Shown piece after piece: positions 36,713-48,305 of a DNA stretch of 64,000 bases. Position 1 is the stretch's first letter. Each line of letters begins with the position of its first letter. A program made the translations under genes and the position numbers. The stretch comes from Platycnemis pennipes (Eukaryota; Arthropoda; Insecta; Odonata; Platycnemididae): assembly GCA_933228895.1 (NCBI GenBank), contig OW121851.1, positions 131,053,624 to 131,117,623 on the forward strand, in the 5' to 3' direction. The notes beneath the pieces are model-generated. The model worked only from the letters and a program-made list of their open reading frames with translations. It was not told the DNA's origin and did not search any database.

Positions 36713-37910
36713 CTACGCAATACCCTGCAAGCCACCGCAAGGGTGTGTGGCAGGGGTGAAGATCACCAAACATGCACTATTGATATGCTGCAAGGCTACC
36801 ACGTGGAAATTGATAGATAATAGTCACACGCCGCCATATGGTTAGCATTTACATAGTGATAAAGGGATTATTAGTTATAATGGCATTTACATGCATGTAA
36901 TAGCATATACATACATGTATTTGTATTTACCTATAATACGTGGTTTGATAATGTTAATGTATGCATCATGCACTAAAGACTACCTACTCTAACAATTATT
37001 CACGTGCCTTTTTTATGCCGCCTATTGTGTTCTCTTGCAGTAAGAAGGAAAAATAACATTTTGAATCAAACGGTGTGACAACCTATATCTCTAGTTTTAT
37101 TTATCTGGTAAAATCTAGCGTAATACGCTGGGGTTTTTAGATACGTCTATCATCTTCAGCAAAGCTATCCGTTTTAAATTTCTGATGGAGATATAATGGG
37201 TACTTTAACCTACGACCTGATAATGATTACGTACCTAATTCCTCTATTAATTCTGATTCACTACTTAACCTGTCGTAACAATTTTGATAAATCTAGCTGC
37301 TCTACGCTGCAAGCTATCTAGTTCTCTGATGATACCCAATTCATTCGGATCTTTACACTGGCTTTCAAGGTGGGGCCTAAGTAGTGGAAAGTAACATCGC
37401 TCTGTTATCTTCTCGCCATGTTTTACTAGTACTCTTTTAATAAATCCTAGCTTTCTCTTGGCTTGGCCGCGTATTTCCCAGATGCGTCTTCCCCACGATG
37501 AATCCTTAGTAATTGTTACATCTAACAAGGAGGCATCGCGAGAGTGATGTTCGGGATCCGAATGCCGATGTTATTTTCTGAAACTATAAAGGAAATGTAG
37601 AAAAAGTGTCACCCTCATTCAAGGTACTCATTCCACGCCAAATCTTTACTTGCTTTTATCTCTCGAACCCGGGCCTATGGGGAAGAAAGCCGTGACACTT
37701 TTTCTACATTTCCTTTATAGTTTCAGAAAATAACATCGGCATTCGGATCCCGAACATCACTCTCGCGATGTCTCCTTGTAAGTGCAGAATGGATTCAACG
37801 CCTTCATTTGCCGATTCAGTAATGTAATAGGATCGCTCCATCGAATTATTCCTCTTCCCAAAATAAATAATCGCTAAATACTTGCAAGTTAAACAATAAT
37901 TTAAAACCAT
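36713..37910 (-). mobile_element. CR1-like family A copy with RT C-terminal region
   Basis: The 3' terminus at 36713 (caataccctgcaagccacc, gggtgtgtggcaggggtgaa) leads into a UTR collinear with the 61.7-kb copy. 37528 down to 37265 encodes DVTITKDSSWGRR, AKRKLGFIKRVLVKHGEK, RCYFPLLRPHLE and LDSLQRRAARF, the end of the RT domain. Upstream coding (SMERSYYITE, minus strand, about 37840-37780) resumes beyond the hairpin insertion at 37525-37779. It carries frameshifts and is 5'-truncated. Confidence 0.85.
37525..37779. repeat. Near-perfect hairpin insertion, 87-bp arms
   Basis: The left arm 37525-37611 and right arm 37693-37779 are inverted copies that differ at one base as far as I can align them (ggaggcatcgcg against ggagacatcgcg). 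They flank an 81-bp unrelated loop. It lies inside the RT region of a CR1-like copy and interrupts its reading frame. No TIR family, direct target duplication or coding sequence is visible. Because the host copy is strongly decayed and the arms are not, the structure is either young or kept identical by gene conversion. Confidence 0.9.
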
Positions 37911-40178
37911 AGGTGTATATCTATTCTAGCGTTCGTTCCCAATATCTATCGACAAGTTGACCATTGGAAAATAATGACATTTAAAGCCGTTTCCTAGGAT
38001 CCAACCTGTTTAACAGTTTATTGATAAAAATTCTCGAATATCTCATTACTTGACTTCCTATACTACCCATGTGCTATGTGAGTTAAATCTCCCAATACGG
38101 CCGAAGTGTTTTCAAAGTGGTTATCACGGCCTTGAGATACGCACGCACCTGCATCAGGTGTTGTTGAATGTTTAGGGTATACTTTACTGCTCCAACTAAG
38201 CCTTGGTCTTGGTGTCAAGCCCCGTTTTCCGATTGAATGTGCTGGAGAGATGCATTCAATTGGTATTTTATCGGCTGTTAAGTATCCTATGAATGCATTT
38301 CTGTGTCAGAAAAAAGTTAAGTACTTTCCTTCTTGAAGAAGCTCATGTAGTGTATAACGAACAAAAAGGTATTCAATGTTGACTAAATGGAACCTACTTC
38401 TGTATTGTTTATGAAACAATCATTTTTGTCTATTTTTACATTTTCTAAGGGCAAATATTGTATTTTAATCGTCCTGCAATAGAATTACTTTCTCATTACG
38501 TGGCTGCATTGTATCTTCTTTCGTTTATTTTAGCAGTGTAACTCGATACGCGCATGTGCAGATAACTCAGCCGTTAATAGAGCTACCAAATGGCGACTGG
38601 CGATGTTATATTTTGTGGGAAAGAGGGGGTGGGCATCGTTATTAGGTGATCACCTGAGGCACGCGAGTGGCATCCGTTCGTTCAGAGACGTTTTCTCGCC
38701 GTCATGATGAACTAATGATCCTCTTCGCCCGAAAGGATTAGTGACTCGGAAAACAGGGACAGCCTCGCTCGTTGGAAGGGTACGCTTTATGTTTTTTCAT
38801 TGCCCTCGATTTACTTTGACGACCCCATTTCGCCCGCAGCCGTCTGCTTCTTTCGTCTCCCACGAACGAGAGGGTTTCCTATTATTTGATTTTTGATTCC
38901 CGCTGACCCTCCAACCCTGGAAGTAGATTCCACCCCACGCTCCCTTTACAGTCACTTAACCCCACCCTCTCACGAGCGGTTCTGTGACTTAATCCAATGG
39001 AAAATATATGAGTTTAAAGATATATTTTGCTTATTCTTCTGTGTAATAATTTTATTGAACGGATTCAGTGAGAATTACGCGAATGACCAAACTACTCTGC
39101 AGTAAAACCACAAGCCAAGTACAAGAATAAAGAGGATGATGTTTCCTTACAATTTTCCGGTAATTAACTCCCATTGCAGAATTTCAGGAAATTTACCCGC
39201 AGATCTTTTAGCCAGAACTAATGTTTATAATGAGTGTTTTACGGTGGGATGTGAATTCCCTGTAAGAAATTTTTTCTTCCAGTGCGATTGTAGGTTAGTT
39301 AGTATTGTAGTTAGAATGCTATTAGATGCAGTAATGTTTCCTCTTTTATTGCAAACGAATGAAATTCCCTCCTTATTTCGTTGGTCTCGAGGGCTGATCT
39401 GTAATGCTTACTGATGTGATCTCAATTTGTGATGGAATAGGTTGTCTGAATGTCGAATGCCTTGAGTTTTTAAGTTGGATTGATGGTGGTTGAACACTCA
39501 ATGAACTATCGTTTAAGTGAATCTGATGAACATTTAAGAATTTACCTTTATCTTAAGTTTATCTTTAATGTACTGTTTCTTCAAGAGTACTAGGAGCCTG
39601 TCACAGACGGTAGCCGTAGGGGTCTCTCCTTGCGCCTTATTCCTCTCTTGCTTCGAATGGTTTGGCCATGGAACCAGTCAGACAATCGCTAAATTATTTT
39701 TGCAGTGTATGTATGTACACTGAATGCGACGAGCGGAGAGACTTCGCTGTCATCGCTTCCCTTATCGTTCTAAAATTGTCAAATTCATTGCGTATTTTTG
39801 TGCGGGGGCATTTTGTGCCCTCTGTATGGCTTGAATGGTTGGTGATTCTACAAAATAGATTTCGGGCGCGGCCATTTTGGATTATAATGATGGTGAACTG
39901 TATTCGTAATTGAAATCAATCGGTTTTATGAAAAATAGTTAGATAAGTGCCCGTTCGCTGGCTCGCCTTCATTTTTCAAACGATTTTAATTATTTATTTT
40001 AATTCAACTTGATAACTCAGTTTGTCCGTTCATCGGGTATTTGTTTGTCTGTCATTCCGGGTGAAATCTTACAGTTTAATTTTCAACACTTTTGTTCAAT
40101 TGACTTGAAAGTTTGCACGTGTAGTGTACGCATGCTTGAGGACAGTGCAGTATTCTATTATTATTAATATGATTTAAA
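37911..40178. other. Unassigned sequence
   Basis: Nothing is assigned. 38640-38900 is somewhat GC-rich. Open frames of 70-92 codons at 38893-39414 show no family motif. Confidence 0.4.
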
Positions 40179-40241
40179 TAAGAAATTTTAGAACTTTATT
40201 TATATTAATATTCGATATGTAAAAAAATTTCCACCTTAAGC
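40179..40241. repeat. Outer inverted repeat, left arm
   Basis: This is an inverted copy of 42819-42882, sharing aagaaatttta, actttatttatattaat, cgatatgtaaaaaaat and ccaccttaagc. On its inner side is a tRNA-like stretch (40242-40320: taaagcggtcggctgtccgac, then tttggagtcgagag). Confidence 0.8.
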
Positions 40242-40578
40242 ATGACAGTAAAGCGGTCGGCTGTCCGACTGGAGGAATTAAAGAGCAAGCCTTTGCAGTT
40301 TGGAGTCGAGAGTGAAGCAACGTTCGACAAGGAAACCTGAATTTCTCGGCACTGCTTGGCATTTTGCTATGCTTGACGTTTGGTTGAATGTTACGCGTCT
40401 GTGTCAAACGTTAAAACCTTATCATAAATTTCGGCTTATTCAATACAGTCATCAATAGATATTTTAAATGCTTACCTATATTTGGAATCAATCAATTTGA
40501 TTACATTTTTAAATTGTTTACTACCAATAAAAGGAAAAAAAATAACTTTTCCGGCAATACTCTCCTTTATGTATTAAA

Positions 40579-42645
40579 TAGGGATGGGTCGGTTCCACTT
40601 TTTTTCGGTTCCGGTTCGGTTTTTAACTTCGGTTCTCGGTTCCGATTCTCGGTTCCGGTTCTTAATTTACCACTTACTTTGCATTGCTCAATGGTAAGAT
40701 AAGGTAATCAATAATCATTTTCAGAGACATACTGCTTGAAAAAGAATACTTCATAATATTTTTGTGTTTATGTAATTTTAATCCATTTTTACCCTTTATG
40801 TGAAAATATTTATGGAACTCAAGCACTTTTGGTTTTATACTCGTTGCCCATCCAAGCATGGAGGCGGTCGCAGGCCCAGCAGACGACGGGTGACTGCTTC
40901 TTCTCGGCCAATTCTCCGTTAAGGCCACATTCGTGACACTTCGAAAAAGTCCGAAAAAAAGAAAAAATGTATTTGGGTTGTGCCTCTCTCTTTATCTCTC
41001 GCACACAGACAGGCGACCCTCGCCCGAATTTTGCGACCGTGTGCAGGCCTCTACTAGTTACTGAAGTATTCCGTCTCTTTGGAGACGCGATTGGACTCTT
41101 CCCGCGAAAATTTATTTTATGCTTCTTTTCCGCATGCTTTTTCAGATTAGGAGTGGATTTATATGCACCCCTGGAAATCAGGGAATGACAAATATTACGC
41201 TTTGCGAAATTTTCATTTGCTGCATCAACCGTGAAGTATTTCCACACTTCGGAAGATATTGCGAAGGATTCAACCGCGTGAGTAAATTAAGGCGCAATTT
41301 CACCAGCTATCGATATCTTTAAAATATCGATAGGTATGATATAATATCGATAGGCGTGCCGTATTTCGATAGCACTTCATTAATCGACATGCGACTTAGG
41401 AAGCATTCATCTGGGCCTGATATCTGGGTTCTGGGCACATACGAAGTGCTAACAGTGCAGATTCGTATGCCATGGCTCTTGATGGTAACTTGGCACTACC
41501 TTGCGCGATTGATTTTTCCACCATTGGCTTACATCTCAGTTAGACTATCTTGTGAGTTGACATAAATTTACGTCTACCATTTCCGTCGTTTCAAAAGATT
41601 CTGCTTTCCTATTTCGTTTCGGAATCTTTCCGGGATCTCCAATGCCGTGATTATATTTAATGGCGATACGTTTGTTAACTATGATACGCGTAAGATAAAC
41701 CGAGTGTTTACTTTCAACCACGGTTTTGTCATTACCAACATATTTCTCATAAACATAAATATTTAAATTCGTATGTTACTGCAAATACTTAGTTACACTC
41801 TCCCATTGGAAGATAATACCAATATCAGCTTTTATATTCGACACGTGCATTTTTCTTCATGTTTCATGGCACAAAAAATTTTTAAAGTTAAACATGACCA
41901 GTTATCCCTATAACGTTTTTGTAATGATTGCCCATTTATAGTCGAGTAGGTAATCAAGAAAGCAGAATGGTCAACGGCAAACGGTTGATAGTTACTTGGC
42001 TGAACACGACCCTTGCATCAAGGGAAGAAGAAACATGATAAAACAATTTAGTTGTAATTGACCGCATATCGGGGTGCCTTTCATTTCCGGCTATCTTTGC
42101 GCTGTCAATTTTTCAAGTAGTCGATTGTCGTCTGCTATTTAATGCTTGGCGAAGTAGACAGCGTTCTCTTGCAAGAGCAAAGTTAATGCTATTGTACAAA
42201 TGACGAATAATTTGCTGAATTAACGAAAGCAATGTCCAAAGCATGAATGACATCTTTTAAAACCTATACACTCTATATCATGATATAATTTATGAAAATG
42301 ATACGAGGATTCGTACCTCCAAAGGAGGTGGACGTAACACATACATATCAATCAGAATATCCTTATTACGGCGGTATTTCATCACTTACTAGAATTGGAT
42401 GTAATAAAATAAATCATATAGTATTTTAACGACTGAATTAGAATAATTCACGGCAACTTTGAAGCATCTAAGTACACTATTTCACCAGGTTTGAATGTGA
42501 AGCCTCCGCTTTCAGAGTGTGAGCAGATTTCAAACTGGTTTTCGCGCCAATTATTTCGGTACCGATTCTTTTTGGCCTCGGTTCCGGTTCTAAGCCCAAG
42601 AACCGGTGGAACCGAGAACCGAAGAACCGAACCGACCCATCCCTA
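40579..42645 (-). mobile_element. hAT transposon, 2,067 bp, decayed
   Basis: The termini are a 17-bp perfect inverted repeat, tagggatgggtcggttc, flanked by an 8-bp direct duplication gtattaaa at 40571-40578 and 42646-42653. Subterminal regions are rich in ggttccggttc/gaaccg repeats on both sides. A BED-finger relic lies on the minus strand at 40819-41247. The length is below that of a full hAT element (usually 2.5-5 kb) and most of the transposase is missing, so this is an internally deleted, non-autonomous copy. Confidence 0.9.
40819..41247 (-). pseudogene. BED zinc-finger relic of a hAT transposase
   Basis: The N-terminus reads VWKYFTVDAANENFAKRNI then CHSLISRG, and STPNLKKHAEKKH ends with the His-x4-His of a BED finger. 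The expected first cysteine is Arg (AKRNIC where AKCNIC is typical), so metal binding is probably lost. After about residue 50 the sequence is Ser/Arg/Lys-rich and does not continue into a recognisable catalytic or dimerisation domain. The upstream codon before the M position is GTG and the frame remains open further 5', so the true start is not defined. Confidence 0.75.
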
Positions 42646-42818
42646 GTATTAAAGGCAATTTCTCGAATCATCAATGAAAAACTTTCGCAACTTCTTTGCA
42701 TCTTAAAATGGTTCGCCTGGCCCTCGAATCCCAAGCTCTGCGAACGAGAACTAATAGTGTCACCCACCAGACCATCCACGCCATTTAAATTTTTAATAAA
42801 GTTAATAATTTATACCAA

Positions 42819-42882
42819 GCTTAAGGTGGACATTTTTTTACATATCGAAAATTAATATAAATAAAGTTGTAAAATTTCTTTT
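42819..42882. repeat. Outer inverted repeat, right arm
   Basis: This is the inverted partner of 40179-40241. On its inner side, 42782 down to 42712 reads as a tRNA-like head on the minus strand: ggcgtggatggtctggtggg, then cttgggattcgagggcc with a B-box-like gattcgaggg. Confidence 0.75.
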
Positions 42883-43369
42883 TAGCCTAGCGCCTGGAAA
42901 CCCCATCCAAGGCACCAACAATATATTCACTTTGATTATGCGTCGCACTCTTCGGTTTCTGTTGTTTCCATAATTTTGTTGACTGCACTGCTGATTCCAA
43001 TTTTCCCACATGGTATTGGAGCAATTGTTAAGTAAGGTATCCGGATTCTCTGAGGTGAGACTTCAGTTCGCAATCATTAGTTTTGCTGGGCAACCTTATC
43101 TTCAATGCTTTTTTTTAGCATATTGATTTCATATCCTTCATTCATGGAAAAAATAGATTAAAGCTAAGCGTGAAAGGAGTGATGAATTTCTACATTTTTC
43201 TCGGCGTAATTTTTAATAACCATTACAATAAATACGAATTACCTCGTTAATTTTTTTACGTTTCGATCTTAAGAGTGTTCAAAGCGGATACGATTCTATA
43301 AATCTTTTTTTCCCGCCAATCTCTTTCTTGATTCCCATTCGACCTCTTGACTCTGTTCAGCCTCAAGTT
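42883..43369. other. Unassigned sequence
   Basis: AT-rich, nothing recognised. Confidence 0.4.
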
Positions 43370-43837
43370 GTGTTTACTCGTAGCAGTTGCGTTCTATGAC
43401 AGTCAACCGTTAAGCCCTATTCGCACGCGAAAACAGTCTCTGCGATAAGAGTTAAAGTCGATACTGGACATGAGTTGAACACTACCGATCCGAGTTTGAG
43501 ATTTTAGCAGAGTTGAAGCCCCTCTACCTTCCGCCGTAAGTGTATCCAGCACAATCGGAAATTTGGATAGAATATCAAGCATAACCCTCCTCAAAGACAA
43601 GATTCTACTTTTTAAAGAATGGGTAGACAAAATAATCTTCTATGGAATTTATTGCTTGAAGAATTCCATGAAACTTTAAGCATCCATCACTGGTGGCATC
43701 GAATGCTTTTACTTTGCTATGACAACGCCGAAGTTGCGGCTCTAAGCTGAATAGCATTTGGTACAGACGGATCGTAGCAGAAGTAAAAGCGTTATATCGC
43801 GCATATCGCGGCTGTCATAGCAGTTAACTGTTAAGGT
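43370..43837. mobile_element. MITE dimer, first unit (diverged)
   Basis: This unit is collinear with the second unit along its whole length: ctatgacagtcaac, attaagccc/gttaagccct, gagttgaagccc, tgtatccarcacaatcg, tttaaagaatggg, atttattgcttga, and tatatcgcgcat before the right end. It lacks the 80 bp or so around caacagtcgccaacgg seen in unit 2. Terminal sequences are more eroded than those of unit 2. Confidence 0.8.
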
Positions 43838-44313
43838 GCGTTTACACGTAGCAGTTGACTGCTATGACAGTCAACTGCTAATAACTATTAAGCCCCACTC
43901 GCATGTGTAAATATGTCGAACACTATCGATCCTAGTTCGAGCTATTAGCAAAGTTGAAGCCCGTCTACTTTCCAGCGGAAATGTATCCAACACAATCGCA
44001 ACAGTCGCCAACGGAAAGCAATAAACGACGGAATTTGGATATAATAACAAGGATATCCTTCCCCGAAGGGATATTCTACTCTTTAAAGAATGGGAACAAA
44101 AGATAATCGTTAATTGAATTTATTGCTTGAATAATTTCATGAAAATGTAAGCATTAATCAAAATTGAAATTAAACTTTTTATTTGTTGTGGCAACGCCTA
44201 AATAGCGGCTTTAAGCTGCATAGAAGTTGGTGAAGATGCATCGTAGCAGTAGCGATATAGATATATCGCGCATCTCGCGACTGTCATAGCAGTCAACTGC
44301 TACGTGTAAACGC
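43838..44313. mobile_element. MITE dimer, second unit with perfect 33-bp TIRs
   Basis: 43838-43870 and 44281-44313 are exact reverse complements over 33 bp (gcgtttacacgtagcagttg continuing to ctatgacag). Each terminus also contains its own small hairpin (cagttgactg against cagtcaactg). The unit is 476 bp and non-coding. Another cgtgtaaacgcgcc block follows at 44320-44333, as if a third terminus began there. I do not recognise the superfamily and see no clear target duplication. Confidence 0.9.
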
Positions 44314-44333
44314 TGCTTTACGTGTAAACGCGC

Positions 44334-47300
44334 CTTCAGAGTTGGCGATAATAATTTCGGACCCAAAAGTGGTTGGTGCTGGGGGTAAACAATTTAAAAA
44401 TAATAAAATTGTTTGATTTCAAATAGAAGTATTTAAAATATCTTTACTGTGCGCTCACGATTTTATTTTTAGTCTCCAAATTTGATATTATTCTAATTTC
44501 GGTACCAAAACATTTATTTTGAACTCTTTAGTGCACTTATAAAATGAAGTCGAGGGTTTTAAAAATCTGTTTTTCAATAAATTTTATTTCATTCCCCTTC
44601 TCCACTCGAATCGCCCACACATTTATATTTCGCCGTTTCCGTGCCAGCCCAGGTCGTGCGCCTTCGTCCCGTTGACCTCCGACCCGTTGACCTCCGCCCC
44701 TCAACTGCAGCCCCCTTACTCCCTCCACGCATTCCCTCATCGTATCCCCCCGTCATTCGCTCCATCGGTCGTCGGCGTCTTTGTCATTCGCCGTCGAAAT
44801 CGCTCCCCGGGGGCCGCAATCAGCTGATGCCGGGCGCACAATTGCGTCGCTTCGGAAATCGGCTGTTGCGACGGGAACGCCGTTTCAATCCCCCGCACCT
44901 TTTCTCTTTCGCTGCTCCTTCTTTTAATCCAAGGTTTCGGACGCCCTACGGCTCCGATGTAAAATAATGCAAATTCATTCCCCTCCCTCATGCCCTCCCT
45001 CATCTCTCTCTCTCTCTCTGGATTTGGGGCATGCCGTTCGTTGAATCGCTATCAAAGCGCGAGCGGAATTGAATCCGGGAGTGCCGTGTGTCACTAAAAT
45101 GTGCTGGGAACAGAGGGCGATATGCCGGGAATTATAGATTTTTCTCCGGCGGTACGCCTAAAAGACTTCGATCCTCCGCGATAATCTACGCTCTGCTCTT
45201 CGAGGCATTTACATATTTGAACAGGGATTTCCTTATTTTGTGTTTTAGCTTCCAATCTGGATATTTAATCTCTTTTTTCCCTTTTATTGCTTTCGTCGAA
45301 TCCAGTATAAACGAAGAAGAAGATTTAGTTTTCCTTCTGTCATCTCCATTTCGGTTTTTCATACAAAAAAATAACGGTTGCGCTCTGGGAAATAAAGTAT
45401 CGGAGTAAATCAACTGCTGTAGTTGAGAGATTTTATGGCTTCCAATTGCAATGCTTATTTTCCTGTGCTATATAACCTACAGGGAAATGGCGTTCCGCGC
45501 ACGTGAATTCCAGAAGCCGGGCAGACACTAGCATGCTCGCCCTTTCGGCTTAGGGTGACGGTAATTCCTTTTGTGCATTACTCAATTATGCCGCTGCTTC
45601 CCGTTTGCGTAACCGGAGCTCTTCAAATATGATTAAGTACCGCCCCGGGTACTTCTGTTCAGGCGTTTCGAAGAGTTATGCAGCCACGATTCGGAAAGTA
45701 TGATGTCAATAATTCTCGTTTCCGGATACTACTGCGTCATCGCTGTACGCATTCTGCGTGTGATTCAATGATTACCCATAATCAGCCATCTATTCTTAAG
45801 AAAGGCAATTAGAGAATAGAAGGTGGATACATAATTTTTGTTGCCGGACAGGGGCGCCTCTGAAACTTTGGTGCCCCCCGGCACCCCCCCGGCAGGTTTG
45901 CGGACACAGAAAATATAGTCATTCGAACTTAGAATTATAAAAATCAATTCCATAGTAAAATATAATTTTACAATTAATTCATTACAGTGAAGAAATGGGA
46001 AGAGTCAATATTACCGAAGTATTTATTTCCTTGTGACTATAGGTCCTCCAAAATGGCAAATGGGACTGGATCCCGGCTTGCCCGGCTCAAAAGGGAGCTG
46101 TTTCTACCTGATGATATCATCACTTACTGTGATTGTTTTTACTGAACTTACATTTCCTGACATTTTTGTATGATTCAAAGTTATATGAATTATACAAAAG
46201 AAGGATTTATACTTGTATACCACTAGAGAAGAATAGCCTGATTGTGATCTCCTCGTCTTCCTCACGAGATTTTTCGTTGCACGCAGTTTTCACTCTAGCA
46301 GATCACTTGCGATACGGTTCCGTCTTTTTCATAACACATTTTATTTATGAACATGTTTTTACCTCAGCGATTTGATACTTGAGGCTAAGTGTGTATCTTT
46401 TTTGTTAGCACAATAGTTTATTGACCTTCATTAATAGGTGTAGAACTTTTTCTCCTTGTGTGCTCCGATAGAGGACTGCGATAATTATATCGGTGTATTT
46501 AAATCTAAAACAAGTTCTACTTTTACATTACAGAATTCTCCAGAAGACTTACATATTCCCTCGGTTCTGGTGCTCAATGCACTTTTCTTTTCAATGACAT
46601 TCAACTTGACATAATAATCCACAAATATCAAAAAAACATTTCTCGAGTCTTCCTCATCCAGGTTGTTGGAAGAACTGAATGTTTCACCCTATTTTACCCT
46701 TTCATGTACGATTTTGGAAATTGACTTTAGTTTCTATTGTTGGCAATAGAAGTTGAAACGACATTTTATCACTACTTGTCCATTTTAGCGAGAAGTGGGA
46801 GAAACCTTTATCATGTTAGAATGATTTTCATTGATGCTAATGTTATTTTCCCTACATTTTGAGGATTAAAGCCTTTACAATTTGTTCTTTCCTATTTTTC
46901 CCTAAGCCCGGTGGGAGGCTGGAATTAAAGCATGAATACTTGGATATTATCCCGGGTAAAGAAAGACGGAATTTGGCGTCGTGGAGAAAAGACGTCCGTC
47001 TATTTTTCGGCAACCGCATTTGCGCAGAAGGACGAAGGGGCGTGTGAAAGAGTTGAGGCGACTGCAAACGATCGGATATTCCAAGTGACAGTGGACAAAT
47101 GTGCTCAAGGACCAATGAATATAAATATTACCCCACTTCTCTCCTCTCGCCCATTAATCTCTCCGCCCCCGCATTCGATGCTGCCACATCCGTTTCCAAT
47201 ATAGACCCGCTCCCACTCCCTCCTCGCTCTTTCCCAACCCTGGAGACATCCTCGTGCCCCCTCCCTTGGCACCCCCTCGTCCCTGCCCTCCTCTCGTCTC

Positions 47301-47689
47301 CCCGACCACGCAGGACCTGCGATCAAGGACGCCAGCTTGTGGGCGGATGACTGGAGATACTCGCGCCGCCTCCAAGGAAATTTCCTCTGGCGAAATACGA
47401 TTTCATTTATTTTATTTCAGCAAGAGTGGAAATTCATTTTATTTTTTTATATGAAGTTATTTTTCATGAACATTTAAATGAATGGAACACATTAGATCAA
47501 ATCGTAATAATGAAACAAACAAGGGTGAAATTAATATGCTGGATTATTTTTTATTCATTTTGCCTATTGTAGAATTTCAGCTTGCCAGTATGAAATAAGT
47601 GTATGTCTTTATAACTATAAGTCTCTGCATGCTGGGTGAAAAGTAGATGGTAATGTGTATCCCGCATGATATTCATAGAAATCTCTCCT
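44334..47689. other. Unassigned sequence with CpG blocks
   Basis: About 44630-44990 and 47120-47390 are CpG-rich; the former contains a short tandem cccgttgacctccg. A CT microsatellite lies at 45003-45020. 45850-45900 has a C-rich palindromic stretch (ggtgccccccggcacc). Elsewhere the sequence is AT-rich and unrecognised. Confidence 0.45.
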
Positions 47690-47800
47690 TAGGTACTTAG
47701 TATCTTTAGTGCATGCACGTTGTGCATGTTTGGGGATAATTCACCCCCTGCCATATACCCTGGTGGTGGTTTGCAGGGTAGTTAATAGATATAGACATCT
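47690..47800 (+). mobile_element. CR1-like 3' tip
   Basis: The sequence contains ttcaccccctgccatatacc and ggtggtttgcagggtagttaat, followed by an atagatatagac tail, in the family order. It is heavily 5'-truncated. Confidence 0.75.
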
Positions 47801-48227
47801 CCTTCGCTATGCCTTATGTCTCTGCTTTTGAGCGCGGTCTCACTCCTTAGGCCTCCGGATTTCCGTACCTTATTTATGCATCACATCCCTTCGTGCGTCA
47901 TCTGTTGTAGGGAAAGACACACCGTAAAATGAACGAGGTAAAAAGGTCCACATGACATGCAATTTCTTTAGGTGGATTACCGATGGCTAATATCATTTGC
48001 CCCATTTTTGGTATGGATTGGTGTTGTTGGAAGACATTTTGGGCTGGAAGAAGGGTGGAGAGAAACCCGGCGTCGGCTATAGCCGTGCTTGCAACGGCAG
48101 GCGTCAGGGTTTTTATAGTAAAACATTCCGACCGGATAGATGGAGCGCTTACCTTTCAATTTAATTGGTGTGTCCTCTTTTCCATACTCAAGTAGGGGTA
48201 GGTATCCTAATATGTAATCTCTGGTAA
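47801..48227. other. Unassigned sequence
   Basis: Nothing recognised. Confidence 0.4.
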
Positions 48228-48305
48228 TTCTGGGGTTTTAATCCGAGCCCTCAGGAGGGAGAGTCATGACCTAAGCACTGCACCAACCTAATTCCAAGGC
48301 CATTT
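48228..48305 (-). mobile_element. tRNA-like SINE head
   Basis: On the minus strand, ggccttggaattaggttggt and gcagtgcttaggtcatgact (A-box side) are followed by gagggctcggattaaaaccc, a degraded B box. It shares the ccttggaat word with the unit at 2360-2445. Confidence 0.5.
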
